This document shows, piece after piece, positions 19,666 through 30,530 of a DNA stretch of 64,000 bases (position 1 is its first letter; each line of letters begins with the position of its first letter). Source of the stretch: Nematopogon swammerdamellus (Eukaryota > Arthropoda > Insecta > Lepidoptera > Adelidae); NCBI GenBank assembly GCA_946902875.1, contig OX336336.1, positions 26,801,558 to 26,865,557 of the forward strand, read 5' to 3'. Made by a program: the position numbers and the translations under genes. The notes under the pieces are model-generated. The model made no database searches and had not been told where the DNA came from. It saw only the letters and a program-made list of their open reading frames with translations.

Positions 19666-19739
19666 AGCGGCTTAGCTGCATCTTTCACGAGCCAAATAGG
19701 GCTCTCAACGTTTTGTTCGGTGGCAACCATTTTCGTTTT
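19666..19739 (-). CDS. Gene 1 first visible exon with candidate ATG
   Basis: The acceptor 'tttttacag' is followed by AAAACGAAA and ATG at 19730-19728. The frame reads MVATEQNVESPIWLVKDAAK, then P and CT|gtaag, ending at phase 2. Gene 2 has the same layout: acceptor, short leader, GAAAATGG, then MATEA...KFWLSPR. That similarity supports it as the first coding exon, behind a 5' UTR intron. The phase does not fit exon 2, which needs one nucleotide. Possible reasons are an unseen exon, a frameshift, or non-coding use with translation starting in exon 2. Confidence 0.65.
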
Positions 19740-19875
19740 CTGTAAAAATATCAATATAATTAAACAATTGACATGAATTTTAGTTCTCTCTTTTTGCACC
19801 GTTGTATTAGATTTTAGGTAGCATCTAATCTAGTTAGGTAATTTTTTACCAAAAAAAATTTTTTTTTTTTGTTAG

Positions 19876-19945
19876 TTATCTTGTCCTATATAAATAGTTC
19901 TTGGTGGGAGGACTGACGGGGTCAGTCCGGCGATCAGGTCCATTA
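19876..19945 (-). repeat. LINE 3'-end fragment, reversed
   Basis: 'atataaatagttcttggtgg...gactgacggggtcagtccgg' is the reverse complement of 21432-21500, the end of the LINE below. Confidence 0.8.
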
Positions 19946-20355
19946 AGTTAATTTATGCATTTTTATTATTATTATTTTAATTTATGTTTATTAATGTATT
20001 AATTTTTACAGATAACTATGAAAAAATTATTGTACGTGTCAAAATTTAAAATTATTTAGACACTTTTTTTACGAATAAAATAAAATTGAAAATAATAAAA
20101 AAAAATTTAGTAGATAAAAATGGTCAAAACATGCTCAGTTTCACATGCAGAATAAGTTTTCGGTGGAAATTCACAAAAATACTACGTTTAAAATTTGGAA
20201 ACAAAAAGAAATGTAGGGCTTTCTTATAGTTTAAAGGAAAACCTAAACGAAATCCTAAGTCTTAAAGTTCTCACGGAAAACGGAATGGTACGGAACACTC
20301 TTCACGCGAGTTCGACTAGCTTGACCGCTTTTTAAAATAATTTTACATACATACA

Positions 20356-20478
20356 TACATACCACACGCTGTATCCCGGCAATCTGGGTAAGCAGAGTAG
20401 TCGGTGTTGTGCGGCAAGTACTCTTGTAAATTACATCACATCACTGACCACCACATTTAGCAAAGTAGGTATTAGGAC
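20356..20478 (+). repeat. Repeat C, 5' part
   Basis: 'taccacacgctgtatcccgg' to 'caccacatttagcaaagtag'. It stops where LINE sequence starts. Confidence 0.75.
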
Positions 20479-20499
20479 AAGATAAAGATCAGCAGATAG

Positions 20500-21480
20500 A
20501 ATGCTACACCGACAACGGTTCAAGAATAAACAATACTGAACTAACGGGAGCAGGCATCTGCTTCTTGAACCTAAGCAGTCTAGACAGCAGCTATAGCCTG
20601 GGTAGATATCCAAGTGTCTTTCAGGCAGAGGTCCTTGCAATTTTAAAATGCGCAGAGACATTAACAAAAGAGAATAATAAAAAAAATCGCGATGTAGTGA
20701 TCTACTTAGACAGCCAAGCGGCACTAATGGCTCTGAATAGAGTAGAAACCAAATCCGCGCTTGTCCTAGAATGTAAAGAGAAACTGAACGAACAAGCCAC
20801 CGGCAGAGAAGTTACCACAGGCTGGGTTCCCGGGCACAGTAACATGAAAGGCAACGAGCTGGCAGATGAACCCGCCAGAATAGTATCAGTAACGACATTC
20901 ATTGGCCCGGAACAGGGAATTCCTATCTCGGAAAGAGCAATTCTAGAATAAAATTCAAGCAATTCTAAACAGCTGCGCTAGGGAAAAAAGTAAAATTAGA
21001 TGGAAATCCCAAGAAGGGTGTAGACAATCCAAGCTATTAATAGAGCCAATCAATGACAAAAGAACAAGATGACTGCTGGGATTGAGCCGACAAAATGTAC
21101 GAAAAATCACAGGTATGGTTACTGGGCACAACTGCTCAAAAGACATCTCCACATAATGGGCCTTAGTGACGACCCACTGTGCGCTCAATGTGGCGAGGCA
21201 GAAACCAGTGCTCACTACGTCGGTCAGTGCACCATGTATGCAGGACCGAGATAGAAGACACTGGGAAAAGACCTGCACTACGGTGAGGAAGAACTTCGAG
21301 GATTCGACTGGAAGAAATTATTGGAGTATACAGCGAAGACGGGCAGACTGGACCACCATGAGCAGGGAGTAGACGACGGCAGCAGGTAATTCCCCTCAGC
21401 TCCTCTGGGATAGGCGATATAGTCCCAACCTAGTGGACCTGATCGCCGGACTGACCCCGTCAGTCCTCCCACCAAGAACT
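20500..21480 (+). pseudogene. Non-LTR retrotransposon: RNase H domain and C-terminal zinc knuckle
   Basis: One frame (20565-20951) shows the RNase H fold motifs FQAEVLAILKCAETL, VIYLDSQAALMAL and WVPGHSNMKGNELADEPAR, including the catalytic-type E, D and D positions. A later frame (21069-21254) gives CAQCGEAETSAHYVGQC, the CCHC-type motif after RNase H. Stops and frameshifts lie between them (about 20949 and 21070). There is no reverse transcriptase domain, so the copy is 5'-truncated. The family is jockey/R1-like by architecture; I cannot assign it further. Confidence 0.8.
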
Positions 21481-21481
21481 A

Positions 21482-21620
21482 TTTATATAGGACAAGATAA
21501 CTATCAAGCAGCAAGTAAGGCACGAAGACACACCATGACTCGATGGAAGGACCGTGCCAAGGTGAGAAGTGGCTAGCCTGTAGCTCTTATGCGCGGCATC
21601 TTGTACGTATCCCTTACGTA
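21482..21620 (+). repeat. Repeat C, middle part
   Basis: 'ggacaagataactatcaagc' to 'ttgtacgtatcccttacgta', joined directly to the LINE 3' end. Confidence 0.7.
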
Positions 21621-21975
21621 TTACCAACTTGTAAAGTAGCAATAATTAATTTGAAAACTTCCCAAAGTACACTATAGCCTCGTTGCAGAAACTTCAAAAT
21701 AATTTCTAGAAAGGCCCAAACTACTTGAAAGTGTCTGTGCCTTACCACAAACAAACTTCTCGCCCACTGCTCTACTGGTTCATTAGAGTTTTCAAATCTT
21801 AAACCGCTCATCAATATTCATTAAAACTTCACCAAGATAGCTCGTTTATCTATTTTAATAATCGCAATTTAAGCACTCATATTTTCCACTTGACCACCCG
21901 ATAGTTTCTCTAATAATGGCACGTTGGATGAAAACTCTCTCAGTGAAATACTCGAACGCTTTATCGGTTCTAAAA
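21621..21975. other. No feature recognised
   Basis: Intergenic AT-rich sequence between the two receptor genes. Confidence 0.4.
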
Positions 21976-23185
21976 AGCGGCCAAGTGCGAGTCGGACTTG
22001 CGCACCGAGGGTTTCGTACGACCGCGCAAGCGGGTTATATTAAAAGAAAAAGAAAATTAAAAAGCATTTGCACAAGTAGGATTCGAACCCACGACCATCA
22101 TATCAAAACTGCATACATGTACCGCTCAGCTAACGGAGGTTATGCAACGTAAGACGAATATCCGATACACTTACGACCCCATATAAATGCAATCAACACA
22201 CCTATCTGTGGCGCCATCTTTTATATGTAGTAATCAATCCTTAGCACCTTTTTTATATGGGGATATTTTTTTACTTTTTGTTTTATTTTTTATCATTTGT
22301 TGGCATATTCGCCAGAATAACACATGTCATATTCTTTGAGTTTTTGTTTATTATTATTTTTAGGGTTTTTTTTATTGAAACTGACACCGTTGGCTACATC
22401 ACCTACAACATCCGTAATGTCAGCCCATAACACCGGGTGAACTAGGTGCGACTAAGGGATATGACTCCCTTCTTATATTACTAGGTGGTAGGGTTCAACC
22501 CGCCCGGGTTGATACCACTGCACTGAATGAAAGGTCGGTCGAAACGGCTATGTAAATAGTTTGTGTTTTCCGTCCAGTTCAGTGTAGCCGGCACGACCGA
22601 AGGGAATCACTGACGTGGCACCAAGTTCATCCGGTGTTATGGGCTGACATCACGGATGTTGTAGGTGATGAAGCCAACCGTGTCAGGATCAATAAAAAAA
22701 AAAATAAAAAAAAATAGGTGCCATGTCAGTGCTCCCCTTTATTTCATGTCGGCTACACTGAACTGGACGGAAAACACAAACTATTTACATAGCCGTTTCG
22801 ACCGACGTTTCATTCAATGCGGTGGTATCAACCCGGGCGGGATAAACCCTACCACCTAGTAAGAAAGGAAGGGACCTACAGTTTTACGTGGTATCCGAAG
22901 CACGGTCAGCCTCCAACGGTCGAGCGGTCACCCATCCAACTACTGACCGCGCTCAGGGTTGCTTAACAACAGTCGGCCGACCGCACCAATGAGCTACCGA
23001 GGCTCGCTATCATATCCCCATATCACAGAATAGAAAAGAGTGCCCATATTACTCATAGCCCCATAGTACTCATCTTCCACTTAGGGTGACTTAGGGCTCA
23101 AGTCAACCTATTACGGTTCAACAGATACAGCACTCGGACAGACAGACAGACAGACAGACGTACGGACGGACGGACGTTGCAAGAT
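21976..23185 (+). repeat. Repeat B, split by a SINE cluster
   Basis: The 5' part (gcggccaagtgcgagtcgga ... catattcgccagaataac) is at 21976-22350. The 3' part (ttacggttcaacagatacag, gacagacagacagacg) resumes at about 23105. A tRNA-like block with B box GGTTCGAATCC lies on the minus strand at 22060-22150, inside the repeat. Confidence 0.75.
22369..23006. repeat. SINE-A2 (22450-22714, plus) inserted into a SINE-A1 (minus) with a 7-bp target duplication
   Basis: The reversed host SINE reads to 'gtgaactaggtgc' at 22449 and resumes with 'taggtgccatgtcagtgc' at 22715. TAGGTGC is present on both sides (22443-22449 and 22715-22721). The insert is 5'-truncated (starts gactaagggatatgac) and ends in an A-rich tail, as expected for target-primed retrotransposition. 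Confidence 0.92.
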
Positions 23186-23380
23186 AATAGGCATCCGCAA
23201 GGGGCAAGGAAACCTAAAAGTGAATATTTATTCTAAGAACCTTATCACATTGACTTGAAAGCTTACCTATATGAAGACAAGAAATATATCAATTATTGAT
23301 TGAAAGCGACAGGGCTGTGTAGAGACATGAATTAATAGAGTTGTTTGTGTTGGTTTGTGTAGATAGATAGGTATTGTATA

Positions 23381-24299
23381 CAGGGTGTTTCAGGATAGGC
23401 TTGAGAAACTTCAGGAATTGAAAGTACTCATTATTAAAAGAAAAAAAATCCTTATCACTCAAATCGAGATTCCATATACTTTTTTTTCATACAAAAATTT
23501 AAATAAAAACTAGATGGACAGTGAGTTTTGGGAGATTTGGCAAAAGTGCTGTTTAGGTCTAGGGAGCCAAATGACCTAGTCCAGTCCACTTTTTCTTTTT
23601 ATGTCATTCAAAATTAAGTGTTTGGAATTTACCTACATGCAGTTAAATTCTACTAGTTAAGCATGTAAGTTAGTCATTTTATTTTTATTTAAGAAAGGTG
23701 AACGTTAACTGTCCACCAAATCTCGATGTAACGATTTTCACAAAAAAGTACTACAAAAAACCCCCGACCCTTAAAAAGTCAAAAATAATTTCCGTTTACT
23801 TAAAGGAGTCGGGAGACCGCTAAGTAAATTCCCGCGCAGCTGTGAGTTTTTATATTTTATTTACTCAGCGGTCCCCCGACTCCTTTAAGTAAACGGAAAT
23901 TATTTTTGACTTTTTAAGGGTCGGGGTTTTTTAAATTTGTAATAAAACTTTTATTTCAAGCTTTTTAAAAAAATCACATGAAAATCGGTCCACTTTTAAA
24001 GATAATTATTTTTTTTATTACTTAATTATTTGATTACTTGATAACAAATATAGCTAAGAACCATCCCGATTAAACAAGCCTCCTAATAAAAAAACCGCAA
24101 CCAAATCGGTCCATCCGTTTGGGAGCTACGATGCCACAGACAGACACACACACACACGTCAAACTTATAACACCCCTCCGTTTTTTTCGTCGGGGGTTAA
24201 AAATGACCGAATCTGGGAAAACGTTTCAGAGCTTTACGTCTTCAAATATGAAACCCTTTCGAACCCTGAAGTTACGGAACCCTATCCTGAAACACCCTG
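23381..24299. mobile_element. MITE with 18-bp perfect TIRs
   Basis: Starts cagggtgtttcaggatag and ends with its exact reverse complement. Flanks are ...gtata and tatat..., compatible with a TA or TATA target duplication. It holds repeat F at 23740-24200 and no transposase. A left half of the same family lies at 59010. Confidence 0.85.
23740..24200 (+). repeat. Repeat F: foldback head plus LINE-like tail
   Basis: Arms of about 60 bp (acccttaaaaagtcaaaaat, taaaggagtcggg / cccgactcctttaag, gactttttaagggtcggg), then 'aaatcggtccatccgtttgg', 'acgatgccacagacagacac' and 'cgtcgggggttaaaa'. Copies at 41125 and 57855. Confidence 0.85.
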
Positions 24300-24500
24300 T
24301 ATATGTATAATATATAGTGATATTCCTGGCTGAACTGAAGTGTTATTGAACATGAGTATTTAATGATGAACATAAAGCATCTTGTACATACATGCACGTG
24401 TCAAAGACGATCACGTGAAAGCTATGGAATATTTTATTTAACCACAGGTAGAAATATTTATTTTTGTGGAATATTAAACCTACCGAACGTGTGTGTGTGT

Positions 24501-24882
24501 GTCAGCTTCGGTAGCACAGCGGTGCGGTCGGTCGACTGTCGGTCGTGATCATAAGCAGATCTGGGCGCGGTCAGTGGATGGGTGACCGCTCGAACGTTCG
24601 AGGCTGACCGTGGTTCGGATTCCATGTAGAACTGTTAGTTCCCTTCCCTCCTTACCTTACTAGGTGGTAGGGTTTAACCGGCCCGGATTAGTACCACCGC
24701 ACTGAATGAAAGGTCTGTTAAAACGGCTATGTAAATAGTTCGAGTTTTCCGTCTAGTTCAGTGTAGTCGGCAGGACTGAAGGGAAGCACTGACATGACAC
24801 CTAGTTCATCAGGGTGTTATGGGCTGATATCACGGACATAGTAGGTGATGTAGCCAACTGTGTCAGTTTTGATAAAAAAACG
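24501..24882 (+). repeat. SINE-A1 copy, full length
   Basis: 'gtcagcttcggtagcacagc' to 'gtcagttttgataaaaaaa'. The 5S-like core is diverged (gggcgcggtcagtggatggg). Confidence 0.9.
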
Positions 24883-24887
24883 GCCAA

Positions 24888-25292
24888 AACCGGCCAAGTG
24901 CGAGTCGAAATCGCGCACTGAGGGTTCCTTATCGCCATGTCATGGTTAGCGCCACTCACGTCATCTATGGCGTGTTATGAAATGCTGCATATCAGTTAAA
25001 TGTCATGATTAGTTAAAATGCTTCACACTCTATTCGGTAGATGGCGCGCGCGCATACACTTTTTGGTGTCTTAAAGGGAACCCCCTTGAATTTTTAACTT
25101 TTTCTTATGTTTATTATTTTGTTGTTATATCGGCCATAATTAATAAATAACACATATTCTGTGAAAATTTCAACGGGTTTCCTATTACGGTTCAAGAGAT
25201 ACAGCCCTAGGACAGACAGACGGACGAACAAACAGACAGACGGACGGCGCAGGCTTAGTAATAGGGTCCCGTACCGGATACGGGACCCTAAA
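24888..25292 (+). repeat. Repeat B, full length
   Basis: 'accggccaagtgcgagtcga' to 'ggtcccgtaccggatacggg' and 'accctaaaaa'. Confidence 0.85.
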
Positions 25293-25319
25293 AATAAGTG
25301 ATATACTGAACAAATTATT

Positions 25320-25603
25320 CTTTTATGCGCCTGGAAGAGGCGGCAGAATGTTCTGTTGCCAAAGCTGACATTGCCCACCTACTCCGGTCTCTCGACGGAG
25401 TGGACACACTTTCACGACCTATTCAGTACACTCATTCACAAAAACGAGTCGTTACACAATGTGGAGAAATTTCAGTACCTGTTGTTATCCCTCTCTGGCG
25501 AACCCCTGCGCTTAGTCAAATCATTGCCAGTTACTCATGATAATTATGTAACGGCCTTTGAAATACTGAAATCTCGATATTCGAATACGAGAACTAGGTG
25601 TGT
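25320..25603 (+). pseudogene. BEL/Pao-type LTR retrotransposon gag fragment
   Basis: One frame reads LPKLTLPTYSGLSTEWTHFH, DLFSTLIHKNESLHNVEKFQ, YLLLSLSGEP and VTHDNYVTAFEILKSRYSN. This is the start of the DUF1759 gag domain of BEL/Pao elements. The rest is lost at about 25603, where another repeat begins. No LTR is visible. Confidence 0.75.
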
Positions 25604-25690
25604 CAGGATTTTTGCTTTATGGTCAGAATCGTGGCACGTGGAGATCTGTTGTCTACCACATTGGGAAATATTGGCGTTACGCTATTTTTG
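25603..25690 (-). repeat. Repeat K fragment, reversed
   Basis: 'tggcacgtggagatctgttg...ctaccacattgggaaatatt' is a diverged reverse copy of the repeat at 44812 (gcctgtttaccggtggggta). A better reverse copy is at 54630. Confidence 0.5.
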
Positions 25691-25699
25691 TTAATGTAA

Positions 25700-26093
25700 T
25701 GCGTTATGGGTGGCTGAGTCAGAGGGGCCAAAGCGCATGCTCCGACAAGCCAATATCACCTCCGGAGAAGGTAGGTGCCATAGCGGAGACTTCCCTTTGG
25801 ATTGCTGGCTATACTGGACTAGAGGAGAACGCAGCCGAGGCTGCTATGCGGTCATCTTACATCCAGTAGGGTGGTATCGACTCAGTCGGCTACAATTTAT
25901 GAGCCTACCACCTAGTAAGGGGCAAGGGACGGGGGCTACACTTTTACACCGGTTCCGAACGGTGAAGCCGCAGGTAGGTATGCACGTATTTTTTTTCGTC
26001 AGAAAAACTCATGGTATACGCCGACCGGAATCGAACCTCGGACCTCTCGCGCGAGAAGCCGACGGCCAGACCACTCGGCCACCCGCTGCTAAC
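25700..26093 (-). repeat. SINE-A3 copy, reversed
   Basis: 'gcgttatgggtggctgagtc' to 'accactcggccacccgctgc'; body and tRNA-like head are complete. Confidence 0.9.
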
Positions 26094-26334
26094 GTATGAA
26101 TGTAGATATGTGAGTCTCAATCTAACGGGCGAAGCCACATCAGCTAACTCATATCGTGCCCAGTGCTATATAATTTCATGGCCGCCATCTTGAAATTACG
26201 TGAGTCGATTTCAAAATGGACTTATTCGTAGAATTTATTCCAGAGCTGTAAGCCCGCGAGCATATTTTCAAAGTCTACTGCGGGAGTTCGCGGATGTCTT
26301 TTTTTTTTTCTTCGGGAATGCCACTTCGATAATT

Positions 26335-26490
26335 TTTTCCCATTGTCCGCATTCCACCTCCGCACTACGCGTACTGGGCAGGGGATGGACCCCTATTCAA
26401 TCGACCTACCACGGATGCCCACCAACCGGTTCTGTAGGTCTTTTATTCACAGAACCGGGAAAATGTGGAACGCATTCCCTGCCCATCTCA
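26335..26490 (+). pseudogene. LINE ORF2 C-terminal fragment
   Basis: The frame gives SAFHLRTTRTGQGMDPYSID, LPRMPTNRFCRSFIHRTGKM and WNAFPAHL, the same family as 2680-3051. It ends in four AAATC units. Truncated at both ends. Confidence 0.75.
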
Positions 26491-26734
26491 AATCAAATCA
26501 AATCAAATCAAAACGTATTTATTGTACCAAAACAAGATTTTTCGTATACAATTTTCTTATATCTAACTATCTAACTTATCATTACTTAAAAGCTACTTAT
26601 CTGCACCAATTTACAGAAGAAACAGTAGGTACTTGAAGTTATTTACAGAACAAAATACAGTACCTAGGGCGAAAGGATACCTTGTTGTGTTCACTTATTT
26701 TGTACACTTGTGCCTAAACTGGTCCAATTGGCCG

Positions 26735-26935
26735 TATTCCTGTGCACGGCCGCCAGTGTAGGACACAGTTACTCCAATGGTCTTCGTGCCTTCGGCTAGC
26801 GCGCCCAGCCCGCTGCCACTTGAGCTTGCAACTACTTTGGTGCGTCGGCGGATTGCCTCGTTACGCATCATATTATCAGTAGCGATATTCCCAGCATGGC
26901 TCGCTCCATTGCCCGCTGCAGTTTTTTTTCTTTAA
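26735..26935 (-). pseudogene. LINE ORF2 C-terminal fragment, reversed
   Basis: In reverse complement it matches 45645-45830: MLGI..., 'gaggcaatccgccgacgcac', then a GHVSR-type region with single-base differences. Truncated. Confidence 0.65.
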
Positions 26936-27126
26936 AATGTGACTATCTCCGCCAGGTTATAGGTTATATAGCATCAAGCCATTATTGTTATGAGACGAGC
27001 AGTGGGGTTGGAAGTTATCGCAGTCGGAAAATATATGTAATTTTTTTACGGCGAGCGCAGTCGTAGGTAGTAAAAAGTAAATTAAAAGGTTCTCGCGAAC
27101 TCCCGTAGTATAGACTTTGGAAATAT

Positions 27127-27815
27127 GCAGCAAGGGAAGGTCACGAGCCCACCAACTGGTGACAAGTTCGAGAGGATAATTAAAGATTTTATCTGCAGTG
27201 CACGTGACTACCCCTTGCGGGGGGAGGGCGGTGTCATTAAAAGCTATTCGAATTTGTGTGGATATAATTTTTGTGGAAAATGTTTTCTCTTATTTTGTGA
27301 AAAAAAAAATTAACAGGCTTTTACATGGTTCAACACCTTTTGTTAGGTAATAATATTTTTTATCGTATTATTATATGATTATTATTGTTAAATATTTAAT
27401 ATTTTTTTATTTAAATGTTATACTGTTGTAAGTGTTCACGAGGTATTTATTACCTTAATTATTTGAGATTTAATTTAATAATGTAAGTTCTTCATTTATT
27501 TATTCTAACATTACTAATATGATAAATCTAACTTGTAATAATGTAAACTAATTTCGTATCAAAATAAAATTAACTAAAACCATAATTAAAATCTAAATCA
27601 AAAAGTATGTACCACCAACAATTTACTGTAATTGTTGAAATATGTGTAGTTTATTAATGTAAAGCTGAAGGGAAAAACAACTATGTATTATTTCTTATTT
27701 GTGAAAACATAAAAAGAAAATAAAATAAAATAAAAAATAGTTAAATAAATATATTTATAAATAAATTGATAAACAGTTACTAAAAAAAATTGGTTGTCTG
27801 TAAAGTCGGTTTACG
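27127..27815. other. AT-rich, no feature recognised
   Basis: Long A/T tracts, no open frame of interest, no known repeat boundary. Confidence 0.45.
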
Positions 27816-28053
27816 GACGATAGTTTTACGTGATAACGTCATAAAGTGGTAAGACTACTGGGAATTTCTGCTGCCCTGGTACTTTAGAAGCAGAGAGATA
27901 AATGTGTACAAGCCGACGCTTGGGCCGATTGTGCCTCTCTATCGCTTGTTACGCGCTCTCGCTTGCACACACAGGCTCAGATGGAACGTGACACTTTTTC
28001 GTGCGTGCAGCCGGTGTTTATCAATTTATAAGACGTGACGTTATCACGTCAAA
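27816..28053. mobile_element. Small MITE with inverted ends
   Basis: 'ttttacgtgataacgtcata' at 27821 is mirrored by 'gtgacgttatcacgtcaaaa' at 28036. The core 'gggccgattgtgcctctcta...cgtgcgtgcagcc' recurs at 60045-60145. Confidence 0.65.
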
Positions 28054-28274
28054 AACATAAAAAAACACAATTCTTGTATGACCCCTCTTAGTTTCCTACA
28101 TTTTATTATTCGTTAGGGTATCCGCCTAAAATCCCATATTTTGTGAAAATTGCAACCCTAAGACGCGACGACGGTTCAAACCCTATAAAGTAGGACAAAC
28201 GGCGGCAAAGAGTCCCATACTGATATGGAGCTAAACTAAAAATTCAAACTTCGTTTAACATATTTTTTATATTA

Positions 28275-28515
28275 TGAAACTTAAGAAGATATAAAAACCG
28301 ACTTCAAAAATGTATGAAATAAAAAAAATCAAACCCTAGAGTTGAAGGCAGTGCAAAAGAAGGCTACACAAAATCACAAAAGGATATCATCCACTCATGT
28401 TTTCTTTCATCCATCATTTTTGCTTGCTTTAGCACCGCCTTCAACGGGTTAGATTTTTTTATTTCATAAATTTTTGAAGTCGGTTTGTATATTTTTTTAA
28501 ATAGTTTTTATTTCA
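28275..28515. repeat. Foldback element, second copy of the 18422 family
   Basis: 'gatataaaaaccgacttcaa...ccctagagttgaaggc' and 'accgccttcaacgggtt...aaatttttgaagtcggttt' are the two arms; here the loop is about 95 bp longer. Confidence 0.8.
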
Positions 28516-28559
28516 CAGTTATTTTATATCGATTCATATAATATTTCAATACAATACAT

Positions 28560-29050
28560 TACAAATTAAAAATATTATTTAATAATTTTTAGTTCTAGTT
28601 TTTCTTTTTGGAAGTCGGTTTTATGTTTTTTTTAAACAGTTTTTATTAGATAAAAAAGAATAATCGAAATCGAATAATGGAAAATTATTCGCCATGTGTC
28701 AAATTGCAAAGAATATTGAGCTGTTGCAGTATAGCCAAACTAGTATCTCATCTGTGGTAAAGTGCTTTCGCATCGACATGCATATATTTTCTTATTGCTG
28801 AAAAAGTCCACATCAAAAGTTTTGCTGAAGGTAACCAGAAACCATAGTTTTTTGTTGATTTTTCAAAAACAGCAAAATCAATTTCGATAAAATTTATATG
28901 GGACCACCTCTAAAGTATGACATACCAACTAAAATAAGAACTTTCAAAATGGGCCCACAATTGACGCAGTAATCGCGTAACAAACATACAAAAAAAAAAA
29001 AACATACTAGTCGAATTGAGAACTAGTCCTTTTGGGAAGTCGGTTGAAAA
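28560..29050. repeat. Repeat E-like LINE pieces
   Basis: 'tttggaagtcggttttatgt' and 'ttgggaagtcggttgaaaat' flank degenerate sequence. Non-coding. Confidence 0.5.
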
Positions 29051-29103
29051 TAAAATAGAATATTTTTTTCATTTTCATGTATTTCTTAAGTGGGTAGGTT
29101 TTT

Positions 29104-29426
29104 TTTTTTTTATTGAAACTGACACGGAAGGCTACATCCTACAACATCCGTGATGTCAGCCCATAACACCGGGTGAACATTGGTGCCACGTCAGTGCATC
29201 CCTTCGGTCGTGCCGGCTACACTGAACTGGACGGAAAACACAAACTATTTACATAGCCGTTTCGACCGACCTTTCATTCAGTGCGGTGGTACCAACCCGG
29301 GCGGGTTAAACCCTACCACCTAGTAATATAAGAAGGGAGTCATATCCCATAGTCGCCTTTTACGACGTACACGGGGAGAGATGCAGTGGGGCTATTCTTT
29401 TAACGTACCGGCCCCACACGGTACAC
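29104..29426 (-). repeat. SINE-A2 copy, reversed, full length
   Basis: T-tract, 'attgaaactgacacggaagg' to 'gtaccggccccacacggtac'. Confidence 0.92.
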
Positions 29427-29682
29427 AAGATTTCAGTTTTTCAATTTTTTATTTTCTTCCAATAGATGCCACACGAAAAAATATAATTTGTATAAATCGC
29501 ATACGAAAGCCCCAGGGGTAGGATCAAGGTTTCACTTCTGCCGGCTTAGTAATACCCACACGTGTGACAGACAGTCAGACACGTGAAAATCGTAGAGCTC
29601 TATTTGTGTTTGCCCCCGTATTTGTGTTTGTATAAGCTTTCGCTTTTCGATACACATAAGCTTACATTTCGACTGGTACCGT

Positions 29683-30530
29683 GTGTTTATCTATACGAGT
29701 TTTGTTAAAACATGCTGACTTCTTAGGTATCAATACTAATTATAAATCTGTAAGGGATGGTCGTGGACTAAGTTTTTTTTTATGTAATCCCGTATGGGTG
29801 GCTGAGTCGGAGGGCCCAAAGCGCATGCTCCGACCAGCCGATATCACCTGCGAGAAGGTAGGTGCCATAACGGAGACTTCCCTGGATTGCTTGCTATACT
29901 GGACTAGAGGAGAACACAGCCGAGGCTGCTATGCGGCCATCCTACATCCAGTGCGGTGGTACCTACCAACCCAGTTGGCTACAATTTGAGCCTACCACCT
30001 AGTAAGGGGCATGGGAAGGGACCTACAGGTATCGTCTGTTTATCTATACGAGTTTTGTAAAAACATGCCGCCTTCTTGGGTATCAATCAATACTAATAAT
30101 AAATCTGTAAGGGATGGTCGTGGAGTAAGTTTTTTTTTAATGTAATCCCGTATGGGTGGCTGAGTCGGAGGGGCCAAAGCGCATGCTCCGACCAGCCGAT
30201 ATCACCTCCGAGAAGGTAGGTGCCATAACGGAGACTTCTCTGGATTGCTGGTTATACTGGACTAGAGGAGAACACAGCCGAGGCTGCTATGCGGCCATCT
30301 TACATCCAGTACGGTGGTACCAACTACCAACCCAGTCGGCTACAATTTAAGCCTACCACCTAGTAAGGGGCAAGGGAAGGGACCTACAGTTCTACACCGG
30401 TCCCGAACGGTGAAGCAGCACGTAAGTTTTTTCGTCAGAAAAAACTCATTGCTACACGCCGACCGGATTCGAACCACGGACGCATGAGAAACCGATGCCC
30501 AAACCACTCGGCCACCCGCCGCTTACTTTG
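29683..30530 (-). repeat. Duplicated segment carrying two SINE-A3 copies
   Basis: 29683-30028 and 30035-30530 share unique flank ('gtttatctatacgagttttg', 'tctgtaagggatggtcgtgg') as well as a reversed SINE-A3. The second copy has the complete tRNA-like head (reverse of ...ccactcggccacccgccgct). The first stops at 'acctacagg'. Confidence 0.9.

Larger units (their letters stand above)
3329..19739 (-). other. Gene 1: sugar gustatory receptor (Trehalose_recp/Gr64-like), six exons, 3' end outside window
   Basis: Exon order on the minus strand is 19739-19666, 11897-11717, 10738-10620, 8983-8804, 7107-6959 and 3451-3329. Exons 2 to 6 join in frame to 250 residues. Family hallmarks are the first helix (SLRGALLACQFIGLFP), 'FRLAQIWPLLMRQV' and 'WNFTDVFIMVVSLHLTAHF'. 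Insect gustatory receptors are seven-helix, ligand-gated cation channels of taste neurons; this clade detects sugars. Family members are usually about 430-480 residues, so roughly the last 40 percent (helices 6 and 7) must lie left of base 1. Odd points are a frame clash between exons 1 and 2 and a GC donor after exon 2. Introns are filled with repeats. The divergent paralogue is gene 2. Confidence 0.88.
26257..27126. mobile_element. Candidate inverted-repeat element containing LINE fragments
   Basis: 26260-26293 (catattttcaaagtctactg, cgggagttcgcg) pairs with 27092-27126 (cgcgaactcccgtag, agactttggaaatatg). Between them lie two LINE fragments and AT-rich sequence. It could be an old DNA transposon hit by LINEs. 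Confidence 0.45.
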
